NCBI RefSeq assembly: GCF_000238995.1
Contig: NC_016638.1
Location: forward strand, 248,001 to 312,000
DNA length: 64,000 nucleotides
Source of the DNA: Mycoplasma haemocanis str. Illinois
GTDB lineage: Bacteria > Bacillota_I > Bacilli_A > Mycoplasmatales > Mycoplasmoidaceae
Reading direction: 5' to 3'
Each line of letters starts with the position of its first letter. Positions within the stretch are counted from its first letter, which is position 1. The notes under the pieces were generated by a model. The model was given only the letters and a program-made list of their open reading frames with translations, searched no databases and was not told the origin of the DNA. A program made the position numbers and the translations under genes. Positions 31,654-41,627 of the stretch are shown here, one piece after another.

Positions 31654-32268
31654 TTATTTAGTACACCAATCAATAGCGTTAGACAAAACTTCTTTATTTT
31701 TGTGATTAATGGGTTTTTTCTTGTTCTCGGAACATCAAGTTTTAACTTGCGTATATCCTGTAGATGCTTCTGTGTTATTGCTTATTCCGGTAACCTTGTA
31801 TTCTATTAACTTATCTTTTGATTTGGTAAAAACACTCTCTCAATCCGATTTATTGCTGTCGTTAGACTCCATAGCTATTCATTGCTTTCCGCTTTGTAAA
31901 GATGTATCTTGAACTCTTAGAACACATCATTTGATAGCCTTACTTAGATTATTTTTTGAATCAAAATAGGAGGAGCAAAGGGCTCTTAAAGCTACTTTAC
32001 CCTTATCTCCATTATCCCCCTCTAATGTCTCACCCTCTTTTTTATATTTATTAATTTCTTTCATAAACTCGCCATCCGCCTTAAATTCCGAGAAAAAGGA
32101 TTTAAATTGTTCGTCACTATTAACCAATTCATATCCTTCTTTGACTAGATGGGCTCTAACTGAAACTTGTTTGTTCGAGGATGAAAATAAGCCATTTTGA
32201 TAAGCAACAACGCCCCCTATCCCAGCAATCCCACCTACTCCAGTTATTCCAAGAGCTAACTTAGACAT
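31654..32268 (-). CDS. g52, family D anchored paralog (EGYELV type)
   Basis: 204 aa. SKLALGITGVGGIAGIGGVV anchor, KEGYELVNSDEQFKSFF, EFKADGEFMKEINKYKKEG, LCSSYFDSKNNLSKAIKWC, VLRVQD, W.SVFTKSK, VKTWCSENKKKPIN, IDWCTK. Close to g48, with long DNA stretches nearly unchanged around AYQNGLFSS and GDNGDKGKVAL. Function unknown. Confidence 0.88.
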
Positions 32269-32933
32269 TATTTAGTACATCAAGATTTCACCTGTTTAAA
32301 AGTCTTATCTTCAGTTAACTCTTCTGGGTTAATGTGGCTATTTCACTTTTCTTCGCATTTATTTTTGAATTCTTCAGGCATTGGGGATGGAGGTTTACTA
32401 CTTTGTCATCCTTGAATACCTCACTCATTGCTTTCCTTATATGTGGTGGTTCCTCCTGATACTTTTTCTATATGATCACTTTTGTACCTATCTCAAGCTG
32501 ACGTCCACTGTGCAGCATCTCCACTTTTATCTAATAAGGTCTTAGTTTTATCTTCGGTTAGTAACTCAGAGACTTTCTTAGGTCTGGAGCAATACTTCTT
32601 AACTTCTAGGTATTCTTTCTGCCCGGAATCGAAAATCTTCACTTTACTTCTCTTTTTACATTCATTCTTAAATTCTTCAATAGTCTCGGTTTTTTCCTTG
32701 TTCCCCCCTCATGATGGTAATCCTCACTTATTCTTATCTTCCTTATATCGGGTTCATGCCTCATTTCATTTTGAATCATTCGATTCATTCATCAACTTTC
32801 AACCTTTTTCTTGTTGGAACAATTCAGATATTAAGTGGACTGGGCCCTGTCTATCTTTGAGTGTTATATATATTCCGCTTCCTGTTGCTATCGTTCCTAA
32901 AGATCCAACAATTCACAGGATCTTTATGTTCAT
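32268..32933 (-). CDS. g53, family A2 anchored paralog
   Basis: 221 aa. NIKILWIVGSLGTIATGSGI anchor with a TGA-encoded Trp, ELFQQEKGWKLMNES, KWNEAWTRYKED, FKNECKKRSKVKI, KKYCSRPKKVSELL, W..DRYKSD, FKNKCEEKW, SWCTK. Middle of the repeated D-A2-C set. One-base overlap with g52. Function unknown. Confidence 0.87.
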
Positions 32934-32956
32934 TTCAAACTAACGCAACAACTTAA

Positions 32957-33646
32957 CTAACTATTCGATTTACAAAATGTCTCCTGATTTTGAAACTGAA
33001 TTGAATCTGATCCTTCAAATATTTCACCCTTAACTGTAGTACACCAATTTTTAATCTTGGTTTTTATATCTTGAGCAAAAGCATGACCAGTTGAACCTGC
33101 ACTATCAGAGTGTGAAACGTTATTAGGTTTAATTTCGTTTTTTAAAGATTCCAATTCTGGAACTAGTGCTCCACTATGTCCGTGAAGTTTAGTTAATGAA
33201 TCATCTCACTTATTTTTGGTACTTGTTGTGTCCTCAGAAATTCACGTTCCTGTTCCTCCACTAGATTCTTCATTACTTTTGAAACAAAGAGACTTGAAAT
33301 CGGAGAAGTCCTTAAGATCATCTACCTTTTCATCATAAATAGAAGAACACCGTTTTTTAAGCAACTCTAAAGCTTCATTTTTGTTCTCTGAGGGAGTTTT
33401 ACTCTTTTCTACCGCTTGTTTCAGGATTGGGTCTTTTGGATTGGAAGTTTTAAGAGATAAATATTTCTTTTCCCATAGACTACTATCACGAACCGAATCC
33501 AATAATGCTGCGGAGTATTTCGCTCTTATGGTGGAGGCTACTCTTTCTTTGGAAATGGATTTTCATTGTTTAAATACCGCTAGTCCCCCAATTCCTAAGC
33601 TTCCTATTCCTGCAGCTCCTAAAGCCAGAAGGGATCCTTTGTTCAT
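32957..33646 (-). CDS. g54, family C anchored paralog
   Basis: 229 aa, the longest C member. NKGSLLALGAAGIGSLGIGG anchor, TIRAKYSAALLDS, LWEKKYLSLKTSNPKDPIL, LLKKRCSSIYDEK (GC replaced by RC), FSDFKSLCFKSNEESS, NKWDDSLTKLHGH, IKNWCTTVKGEIFEGSDS, FQNQETFCKSNS. Function unknown. Confidence 0.88.
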
Positions 33647-33655
33647 ATTAAACGA

Positions 33656-34276
33656 TTATTTTTGAGTCTTCTTGGCGGAACATCACTTTTCAATCTCCCT
33701 AATCGCTAGGTCAAATTCCACATCATAAGTTAATTTATTTCTTCTTGTTTTGCATCCAGTTTTAAGCTTCTTAGTATCTTCACTATTTGTGAATGTTACA
33801 TCGTTCCATTCATATTTATTCTCATTGTTTTTCTTGGTGGCCTTATAGCCATCTACATTATGTTTTCACGTCTCTGTATCATTGGTATTTGATTCATTTA
33901 CATCCAGCAATCCAGATACAAATTCCTCAGCTTTTTTAGGAACTACACATCATTTGGTGGAGGCTTTGTATACTTCCGATAGGGAAGAATCTAAATTAAG
34001 AATGGCTTTACAAGCTTCCTTTAGAGAAGATTCAGTTTGGATTTCGTCAGATATTCCGGAATGTTCTTTTTTGAATTTCCAAGTATTCTTGCTATCCTTA
34101 TAGGATTCCAGTATTTCTCCCCACTCAGACCTATTGTCGCCCAGTATTGAAAATCCCGCTTTAGTTAACTTATCTTTTATTGTTTCTTTTCTAGACAAAG
34201 AATTAGATATTGTTATCCCTAATCCAGCAACCCCTACTCCTCCAAAAACTCCAAGTATAGGTACTAACTTTCCCAT
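33656..34276 (-). CDS. g55, family D anchored paralog (TYDVEFD type)
   Basis: 206 aa. GKLVPILGVFGGVGVAGLGI anchor, SRKETIKDKLTKAGFSIL, EWGEILESYKDSKNTWKFKK, LKEACKAIL, STKWCVVPKKAEEFVSGLL, W.HNVDGYKATKK, LKTGCKTRRNKLTYDVEFD, IEKWCSAKK. Begins the minus arm of a D<- ->F divergent module with g56. Function unknown. Confidence 0.88.
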
Positions 34277-34391
34277 TGCTTTTTTCTTTAAATAGAGACT
34301 TTGAGAATATTGATTCTCTATTTTTCCATTTATTTGTGGAAGAAAATTAGTTATTTATGTTTCTTTTCAAATTTATAAGCTAAGGCTTTAT
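34277..34391. promoter_or_regulatory. divergent control region between g55 (D) and g56 (F)
   Basis: 115 bp. TATAAG at 34374-34379 lies 12 bases before the g56 ATG; the same box precedes every F gene that has its own leader. The D side carries AT-rich sequence but not the perfect palindrome found near g67. Confidence 0.4.
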
Positions 34392-34754
34392 ATGTCGAAA
34401 TTGTCCCCTATTGGTTCTATGGTGGCTATTGGAGGGACAACAGGAATGGTGGGTCTAGTTTGGGAGAACTATAAACCCACCGAAAAGACTATTTTGGCTT
34501 CTAAAACAGGAAAACCACTTCTATTGAAGAGGTGTACGATTTATTCCATTATTAGCTCTAGTAGCAAAACGGTGAAAAAGGAAGAAGAGAGTGATTTTAG
34601 TCAGAAAGTAACCGATGCTTACAGTTGAGCAAGAATCAGTCAGGAATGTTTGAGAAAAGAAAAGGTCTATGTTGCCAATAGAGGTGGTTGAGCTTACCAT
34701 GATAGTGATCAGGGTTTAGAGTGGACTGTTGTTTCGACAAGCAAATCTAGTTAG
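34392..34754 (+). CDS. g56, family F small anchored paralog
   Basis: 120 aa. SKLSPIGSMVAIGGTTGMVG anchor, KTGKPLLLKRCTIYSI, KTVKKEEESDFSQKVTD, WARISQECLRKEKVYVA, GWAYHDSDQ, EWTVV. Two cysteines near residues 48 and 86 and no two-cysteine unit. First of F-A-F-A-F-F. Function unknown. Confidence 0.87.
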
Positions 34755-34769
34755 TTCTCTCATAGGAAT

Positions 34770-35396
34770 ATGAATCCATTAGTTTTGAAAGGTTCTGCAG
34801 GAATTGCTGCATTCACAGCTGTTTTGGGAACAATAGGAATTGTTACCAAAATCTCTAAGAAAGTTGCTGTACCTATAAAGACATTACTTGAAAAGAGTAG
34901 GCCTGATAAGAGGTTACTTTTTGCTGCTAGAGGGGCGAGCAATCCTGATTGAAAGTCTGCGTGAAATAGGTATATTAATCAGTACAAAGGAACTCAAGAG
35001 GATCCATTTGCTTTAGGTGCTTTTTCAGGAGAAAATGTTCCGGATAACTTTATGTCTAAATGTGAATCCTTATTTGAAGAGAAGGTTGTGGATGAAGGGG
35101 ACGATAAGTACAATTTGACTCTGGAATTTTGTACTAGAAATACTTTAGTTTCTGATTTCATATGAGAACAAGGAAAACAGATGGTTTCTGATAAGGGTAA
35201 TAGTTCTTGATCTGGTCTGTGAAATTCATATAAGCAGGATGGAGATTTATGGCAGTTGAATAAATCAGGAAACTCCGGTGTTCCCGAGGAATTCAAGGAT
35301 AGATGCTTAAAGGAATCTAATTCTAAGTCTCAAAACGCTCATTCTCCAGAGGTGGTGGCAGCAGTGAAGTATTGTTCTGTAGTTAGATCTAATTAG
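34770..35396 (+). CDS. g57, family A anchored paralog
   Basis: 208 aa. NPLVLKGSAGIAAFTAVLGT anchor, KTLLEKSRPDKRLLFAARGA, W.SAWNRYI, FMSKCESLFEEKV, EFCTRNTLVSDFI, LWNSYKQDGDLW, FKDRCLKESNSK, KYCSVVRSN. Roughly 160 bp covering the anchor and first motif are almost identical to g59 while the rest differs. Function unknown. Confidence 0.88.
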
Positions 35397-35495
35397 CCTT
35401 AAAGGTTAGTAGATTTGTCTTTGTTTGCATGACATTCTCATGGGAATTTGTTCAATTGCCTATGGAAATTAATTTTTAGGAGATGTACATACATT

Positions 35496-35501
35496 TATAA
35501 G
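35496..35501 (+). promoter_or_regulatory. TATAAG box upstream of g58
   Basis: The box lies 17 bases before the ATG in a 122-bp gap after g57. It matches the box before g56, g68, g80, g83 and g86, and is read as a probable -10 element. Confidence 0.4.
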
Positions 35502-35518
35502 TTTAAAAATTTTTCAAT

Positions 35519-35860
35519 ATGACAAAGTTACCTTTTTTCGGATCTATAGCAGCTATTGGTGGGGTAGGTGGTTTAGCTTGAGAATCTTCTAAGACACTAA
35601 GACAAAAAGATATAATTTCAAAAACAACTAAGCCGTTAGCAATGAAAAGATGTGAGATTTATTCAATTGTGAGCACTCCTCAAAATACCGTGAAGAAAGA
35701 ATCTGAGAATACCTTTAGACCTAAAGTAACTAATCCTAGTCATTGAGAAAGAATGGACAAGGAGTGTAGAGTTAAAGACAAGATTTATGTTGCTAATAGA
35801 GGAGGAAATTGAGTTTATGATGAGAATGATCAAAAGGATGCTTGAAAGGTAATTGATTAG
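35519..35860 (+). CDS. g58, family F small anchored paralog
   Basis: 113 aa. TKLPFFGSIAAIGGVGGLAW anchor with a TGA-encoded Trp, KTTKPLAMKRCEIYSIVS, TVKKESENTF, HWERMDKECRVKDKIYVA, WVYDENDQ, AWKVID. The GG.GGL.WE segment is shared with g60. Function unknown. Confidence 0.86.
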
Positions 35861-35876
35861 ATTTTTAAGTTTGAGT

Positions 35877-36500
35877 ATGCAGTTTATGATTGGAAAAGTG
35901 GGGGCAGGAATTGCTGCATCCACAGCTGTTTTGGGAACAATAGGAATTGTTACCAAAATATCTAAGAAAGTTGCTGTACCTATAAAGACATTACTTGAAA
36001 AGAGTAGGCCTGATAAGAGGTTACTTTTTGCTGCTAGAGGGGCGAGCAATTCTGATTGAAAGTCTGCTTGGAAGAGATATATTAACCAGCATAAGGGATC
36101 CAATGAGGATCCATTTACTTTAGGTACTTTTTCAGGAGAAGATGCTCCAAATAACTTTATGTCTAAATGTGAATCTTTATTCGAAGAGAAGGTAGTTTAT
36201 GAAAGTGATGATAAGTATAACTTGGCTTTGGAGTTTTGTACGAGAGATACTCTAGCATCCGATTTCATATGGGAACAGGGAAAACGAGTGCTTAATGGTG
36301 GAGATAATGATTCTTGGTCTAATGTATGGAGTCAATATAAGCGGGATGGAGATTTATGGAATTTGAATAAATCACAAGAATCACAAGTTCCTCAGGAATT
36401 TAAGAATAGGTGTTCAGAAGAAACCAATTCTAAGGCTCAAGATGCTAACTCTCCTAAAGTACTGGCAGCAGTTAAGTATTGCTCTGTAGTAAGAAACTAG
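35877..36500 (+). CDS. g59, family A anchored paralog
   Basis: 207 aa. The ATG at 35877 is preferred over an in-frame TTG at 35853 because it aligns with the g57 start codon for codon and avoids overlapping g58. AGIAASTAVLGTIGIVTKIS anchor, KRLLFAARGA, FMSKCESLFEEKV, EFCTRDTLASDFI, FKNRCSEETNSKA, KYCSVVRN. Shares a near-identical 5' segment with g57. Function unknown. Confidence 0.87.
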
Positions 36501-36510
36501 CTATTAAGAT

Positions 36511-36849
36511 ATGCCTAAATTACCACTTATTGGATCCGTGGCTATCATCGGAGGAGTTGGTGGTTTATCTTGGGAGCTTTCTAAACCATCAAGAAAGATT
36601 GCTGCAATTTCCTCTAAAAAGCCATTACCTATAAAAAGGTGTGAGCTGTTTTCTATAGTTAGAAGTAGTGATAGGACGGTAAAAAGAGAGGATGAGAGTT
36701 CTTTTAGAAAAACAGTGACAGATAATGATTTTTGAGAAAAGGTAGATAAGGACTGTAAGACTAAGGAGAAACTTTATGTGGCTTTTAGGAATCAAAAGTG
36801 AGTGTATGAAGAAGCGGATCAAGATGGAGTTTGAAACGTTACAAATTAA
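36511..36849 (+). CDS. g60, family F small anchored paralog
   Basis: 112 aa. PKLPLIGSVAIIGGVGGLSW anchor, SSKKPLPIKRCELFSIVRSS, TVKREDESSFRKTVTD, FWEKVDKDCKTKEKLYVA, WVYEEADQ, VWNVTN. Cysteines at KRC and KDC. It follows g59 by 10 bases. Function unknown. Confidence 0.87.
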
Positions 36850-36907
36850 TTTTTTTAGAAAAATACCATTCTCTAAACACTAGATCGCTTCTGGTAAAGG
36901 GAAATTT

Positions 36908-37236
36908 ATGCCTAAATTGCCATTTATTGGTGGGATAGCGGGAATATTCGGGTTAGTTTTGGAATTTTCTAATCTAAAGAGTCCAACTTCTTTAATTTCT
37001 AAGAATAGGACACCATTTAAATTAAGGAGATGTGTTCTCTATTCTATAGTTAGAGAAGCGGAATTGACGGTAAAAAAGAGGAAGAAGCATCCTTTTCGAA
37101 GGAGATAAATGATGATGCTTTGTGAAGTCAAGTGAATAGAGATTGTATGATTAAAGAAAGAATTTTCTTAGCTAAGAAGGGCGGAAAGTGAGTATATGAA
37201 GAACGTCAACAAACATTAAATTGGAAGATTAATTAG
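36908..37236 (+). pseudogene. g61, family F gene with frameshift in an A run
   Basis: PKLPFIGGIAGIFGLVLEFS anchor and RRCVLYSIVREAELTVKK are intact, then the frame shifts at a six-A run (37072-37077). Adding one A restores EEEASFSKEINDD, W..VNRDC, RIFLAKKGGKWVYEE and WKIN, giving about 109 aa. As read it ends after 66 aa. Slippage, sequencing error or decay cannot be told apart. Overlaps g62 by 8 bp. Confidence 0.7.
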
Positions 37237-37882
37237 ACTTACAAAAAGCTTCTTGGCTTCTAAACTCTTCTGATTTATCTCCTTTAAATATTGCTGCTTT
37301 TATAGCATCACATCAAGCTTTAAGTCTACTCCTATTATCTTCAGAGAAAGTATTAGAACTACCTTGAATCGCTTGTTTTAGATTTCTTAACGTCTCATCA
37401 AGATCTCAATTGTCAGAAGTCCCATGATTTTTCAATTTATTTAGTGCAGCATCCCATTTGTTTGTATTTGATTTAGAAATTTCATCTTGAATTCACCCTC
37501 CATTACTTTTAGTTGCATCTTCATTTGTTCTTGAGCAAAGAGATTGGAAATCTTGCAAGTTATTGGGATCATTGGCGTCAGATTCATAGATTTTTAAACA
37601 TCCTGATTTAAGCAACTCCTTCGCTTCATTAACATTGGAAGTTTTGCTTTTAGATAACGCCTGTTTAAGGGTTGGATGATTCGGAGAGTATTTGGATAAA
37701 GATGAATATTTCTTATTCCATATATCGGTGTCCTTGGATATATCTAATAGCGATAAAGAATATTTCTCTTTGATTGAAGAGGTAATTTTGGGTTCTTTTC
37801 AGGATTTTAAAACAACTAATCCTCCAACACTAAGACTACCGACTCCTGCCGTACCTAAAGCTAAATAAAACCCTTTCCCCAC
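37229..37882 (-). CDS. g62, family C anchored paralog, GTG start
   Basis: 217 aa. GTG-GKGFYLALGTAGVGSLSVGG aligns with g40 and g43. SIKEKYSLSLLDIS, IWNKKYSSLSKYSPNHPTL, LLKSGCLKIYESD, LQDFQSLCSRTNEDAT, NKWDAALNKLKNHG, LKAWCDAIKAAIFKGDKS, FRSQEAFCKSN. Function unknown. Confidence 0.86.
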
Positions 37883-37883
37883 A

Positions 37884-38525
37884 TTAATTACCCGTACAGT
37901 AGCTTTTAATCTCCTCTATTACGTTGCTCTCTTCTCCATTGAATAACTGCTCCTTCTTTGAAGAACATCAATCCTTAAGATCTTTTCTATGTGCTTCTGT
38001 AAAGCTATCGTTATTTCCGGCAGGAAGTTTCCCAACTAGATCTTTTAACTTTTGAGAAATTAATTCGCCTTTCTTATTAACTAAAGATCCTAACTTGGTA
38101 TTTCATTTACTATCAGCAGAGCTTTCTTGTGAAACTCAATCCCCGGTAATTAGATCTCCTATCAATTTAGAGCAATATTTCTTAAAATCCTCAAAGTAAC
38201 TTTGATTGTTGGAGGGAGAATCATATATTTTTTGACAAGTTTCCTTATGCAAGGGTTTAGCCTTTTCTTCTCCTCTCTCTTCTTTTACGACGGCCGATAC
38301 TTCTTTTAAACTTGGGTGATTGGGGGTTTGTGACTTTAAAGCAGTTAACTTAGTATTTCAAATAGTTTCATCGGATTTTCCACTTAAATCTAGGAGGGAT
38401 TTTGAATATTTTTCCTTGAATGTAGTAAATTTCTTATTTTCTGAAGGATTGAAAAGTAAATATCCACCAATTCCAATTCCTCCTGCACTAACCATCCCCA
38501 AAGAGGAAATGAGTAATTTACTCAT
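37884..38525 (-). CDS. g63, family C anchored paralog
   Basis: 213 aa. SKLLISSLGMVSAGGIGIGG anchor, FKEKYSKSLLDLSGK, IWNTKLTALKSQTPNHPSL, LHKETCQKIYDS (GC replaced by TC), YFEDFKKYCSKLIGDLI, LKDWCSSKKEQLFNGEES, IKSYCTGN. Pairs with g62 as g44 does with g43. Function unknown. Confidence 0.88.
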
Positions 38526-38535
38526 GAATTAAAGT

Positions 38536-39153
38536 TTAAGTCTTGCTGCATCAATCAATAGCGTTATCTAATATTGTCTTGTTTTTGTGGCTGATTGGAA
38601 GCTTCTTATGGTCGGAACATCATCTTTTTAAGATTGGATAGCCATTAGTTGAATCCGTACTTTCATTAATTCCTGTTACACCATAACCTATTGCTTTAGA
38701 TTTGATGCTTTCGAATGCTTGTTTTCATTCACTTTGATCGGAATCCCCTGTTGCTATGTTTCTTCAAGTCTTCCCTGTTAATTTCTTATCTTGAATTCTC
38801 AAAACACATCATTTTATGGCCTTGTCTAATTTATCTTTGGAATTAAGATAGGAAGAACATAGGGATCTTAAAGCAATTTTACCTTTGTCTCCTGTCGAAT
38901 CTTTAGATAAGTCTTCCCCACTAGAATCGTATCCATTTATTTCACCCATAAAATCACTCTCGCTTTTGAATTCTTTGAAGAATTCCTTAAATTTTTCATC
39001 ATCTACAACTAACTCATACCCTTCTTTGGACAAAGTTTCTCTCACCGTAAGTAATTCCTTTTTATTGGAAAATAAACCCGATTGATACGCAGTAAATCCA
39101 CCCAAACCAGTTACTCCTCCTACCCCTACCAATCCCAATGATAACTTAGACAT
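38536..39153 (-). CDS. g64, family D anchored paralog (EGYELV type)
   Basis: 205 aa. SKLSLGLVGVGGVTGLGGFT anchor, KEGYELVVDDEKFKEFF, EFKSESDFMGEINGYDSSG, LCSSYLNSKDKLDKAIKWC, VLRIQDKKL, W.QAFESIK, LKRWCSDHKKLPIS, IDWCSKT. Function unknown. Confidence 0.88.
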
Positions 39154-39161
39154 CTCTTAAT

Positions 39162-39827
39162 CTAGCTAATGATTTTACAAAATGCTTCTTGATTCTTAAA
39201 CTTAATGGAATACTCTCCTTCAAACATCTCTCCTCGCGTAGATGAACATCAATTCTTTACTTTAGTTCTAAGAGTTTGGTCAAAAGTAGTAGGTTGAGCA
39301 GGTTTTATTTCCTTTTTTAATTCCGAAAGCTGGGAATCAAGTTCGTTACCATTATGCTTGTTTAATGCTTCTAAAGCTTTGTCTCATTTGTTGTTGGAGG
39401 CTGTGACTTCATCTGTATTTCAGTCTCCAGTCTTACTTGCGTCTTCATTATTTTTTGAGCAAATCTTTTTGAAATCAGAGAAGGCTGCGGAATCGTCTAC
39501 TTGAGATTCATAAATCTCCTTACAACCCTCTTTCAGTAATCTCTTAGCTTCCACTTCATTCTTATTAGGTTCTTTACTTTTCTCCAGAGCTGCCCTTAGA
39601 GCGGAGTTGTGTGGAGATGAAGTTTTAAGAATTTCGTATTTCTTGGTCCATATAGCTTCATCTTTAGAAGGATCCAATAACGCTATAGAGTATCGTTCTT
39701 TGATGGAAACAGCAACTTTGGATACTTCTGTATTGTTATGTGGTCAAGGTTTAAAGGCTATTAGTCCTCCAATACTTAATCCTCCTGCTCCGGCCACCCC
39801 TACTGTTAAATATGCTACCTTCCCCAT
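39162..39827 (-). CDS. g65, family C anchored paralog
   Basis: 221 aa. GKVAYLTVGVAGAGGLSIGG anchor, SIKERYSIALLDPSKD, IWTKKYEILKTSSPHNSAL, LLKEGCKEIYESQ, FSDFKKICSKNNEDAS, NKWDKALEALNKH, VKNWCSSTRGEMFEGEYS, FKNQEAFCKIIS. Function unknown. Confidence 0.88.
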
Positions 39828-39828
39828 G

Positions 39829-40458
39829 TTAACTATTGACGCAGTAATTTTTAATTTCCTCTATTAACTTTCCTTCTTCTCCTTGGGATAGATCCTTTCT
39901 TCTGGAATTACATCAGTCTTCCAATAATTTCCTTTCGGTCTCTGAAAAGGTTTCTCCAGAGGAAGTTAATTTTCCAGTTAACTCTTGTAAGCTGGGAGAA
40001 AGAAGCTTGTCTTTCTTGCTTTTCATATCTTTAAGTTTGGCATCTCATTTAGTTCTCGTTTGAGTCTTCTCTCCTTCAATTCAATTTCCAGAAACCACAT
40101 CTTCGATTAATTTAGCACAATAATTCTTAAAGTCTTCTAGGTAATTACTATTTTCAGAGGAAGAATCATATAGGTCTCTACAGCCTTGTTTGTGCAGAGA
40201 TTTAGCGATGTTATCTTCCTTTGTCGAGATTCCCTTTAAACTTGGATGATTAGGATTACCTTTCTTGAGCAGTGAGAATTTAGATTCTCATATTGTTGAA
40301 TCTCCATCTAAATTTAGAAGAGACTTCTCATACCTCTCCTTGAAAGGAGTGGATTTTTTTGTTTTTGGACTTTCTGCAGGATTTAGGAGAATATAGCCTC
40401 CAATCCCTGTCCCTCCAACACCTATTGCCCCAAGAGAGGTCAATATTAACTTATTCAA
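39829..40458 (-). CDS. g66, family C anchored paralog, TTG start
   Basis: 209 aa. TTG-NKLILTSLGAIGVGGTGIGG parallels the anchors of g44 and g63 and lies 1 base after the g67 stop; no ATG or GTG lies nearer the anchor. FKERYEKSLLNLDGD, IWESKFSLLKKGNPNHPSL, LHKQGCRDLYDSS, YLEDFKNYCAKLIEDVV, LEDWCNSRRKDLSQGEEG, IKNYCVNS. Function unknown. Confidence 0.83.
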
Positions 40459-40459
40459 T

Positions 40460-41083
40460 TTAAGATTTCTTCCCTAAACATCATTTGTTGATTTCGGATA
40501 TTGTCGTATCAAATTCCACATCGTAAGTTAACTTATCCCTCCTCGTTTTACACCCGTTTTTAAGCTTCTTAAGGTCTTCGGCATTCCCGTTATTTTCAAA
40601 AGAAACATCACTTCATTCATATTTACCTCCACTACTTTGGTGAGTTGCCTTATATCCATCTATATTATGTTGTCATGCAGAAGTATCATTAGTGTTGTTG
40701 GCATCTACTCCTAATAATCCAGTTACAAACTCTTCAGCTTTTCTAGGAACTACGCATCATTTAGTAACTGATTTATATAGCTCTTTGATGGATGATTCCG
40801 CTTTAACAACAGTTTTGCAAGCTGCTTTTAGATCAAATTCATTTTGGATATCTTCAGAAATTCCAGAATGTTCTTTCTTGAGCTTTCAAACATTCTTGTC
40901 ATTTTTATAGGCCTCCAGTATCTTTCCCCATTCAGCCCCATCTTCCTTCAATAATTTGTATCCTTCTTTTAAAAGCTTGTCTTTTATAGTTTCCTTATCA
41001 GACATAGAATGGGATAAGGCTGTTCCCAATCCTGCTATCCCCCCAATTCCAAGAACTCCTAAAACAGGAATAAATTTATTCAT
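40460..41083 (-). CDS. g67, family D anchored paralog (TYDVEFD type)
   Basis: 207 aa. NKFIPVLGVLGIGGIAGLGT anchor almost identical to g81 and g84, SHSMSDKETIKDKLL, GYKLLKEDGAEWGKILEAYK, LKAACKTVV, TKWCVVPRKAEEFVTGLLG, W.HNIDGYKA, LKNGCKTRRDKLTYDVEFD, INKWCLGKKS. Minus arm of the D<- ->F module with g68. Function unknown. Confidence 0.89.
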
Positions 41084-41170
41084 GAGATATGTTTTTAAAG
41101 ATCTTTAAAAATAGAAATTAATGCTATTAGAGAATTAGTTTTCTTATAAGGAAGGTTTGCTTTCACAAGT
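41084..41170. promoter_or_regulatory. divergent control region g67/g68 with perfect 20-bp palindrome
   Basis: 87 bp between D and F starts. TTTTTAAAGATCTTTAAAAA at 41092-41111 is a perfect palindrome starting 9 bases upstream of the g67 ATG. TATAAG at 41145-41150 lies 20 bases before the g68 ATG. Both elements recur in the g80/g81 and g83/g84 gaps. A palindrome this close to a start suggests an operator or attenuating hairpin (inference). Confidence 0.5.
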
Positions 41171-41557
41171 ATGCCAAAATTACCAATTATTGGATCTGTA
41201 CTGGTTGTAGGTGGTGGGGCAGGAGTTGGTGGAGTGGCTATGGAGTTTTCTAAGCCGAAAGGTCGAAACATCTCTTTGGCAAAGAATAAGAAACCTTCTC
41301 CTTTTAAAATGCCCACAAGATGTGAGTTTTTTTGGATACAAGATTCTGGTAAACGTACCGTTAAAAAGATAGAGGAATCACGATTACAAAGAGAAATCAA
41401 AGAGCAAAAAACTGAGGATCTTTGAAAACGATTGGATTCAGACTGCAGTGTTAAGTGGAAGATCTATGTCGCTAAGAGATATGTTTCTGGTTCTAGTAGA
41501 ATGAATCAATGAGTCTATGAAGACGGTGATCAGAAACATTCGTGAACGGTAATTTAG
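41171..41557 (+). CDS. g68, family F small anchored paralog
   Basis: 128 aa. PKLPIIGSVLVVGGGAGVGG anchor, AMEFSKPKGRNISLAKNKKP, RCEFFWIQDSGKRTVKKIEE, LWKRLDSDCSVKWKIYVAKR, QWVYEDGDQ, SWTVI. Near-identical to g83 and g86 through the SKPKGRNISLAKNKKPSPF stretch. Function unknown. Confidence 0.88.
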
Positions 41558-41627
41558 ATATTCTGGAGTTTGAAGAGGTGCATTTTAAGGAAATGCAGTT
41601 CTTCGGATATTCGGATTTGTTTAAGTT

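Noticed and set aside
35853-35876. TTG start for g59 overlapping g58
   Set aside because: The ATG at 35877 aligns codon for codon with the g57 start.
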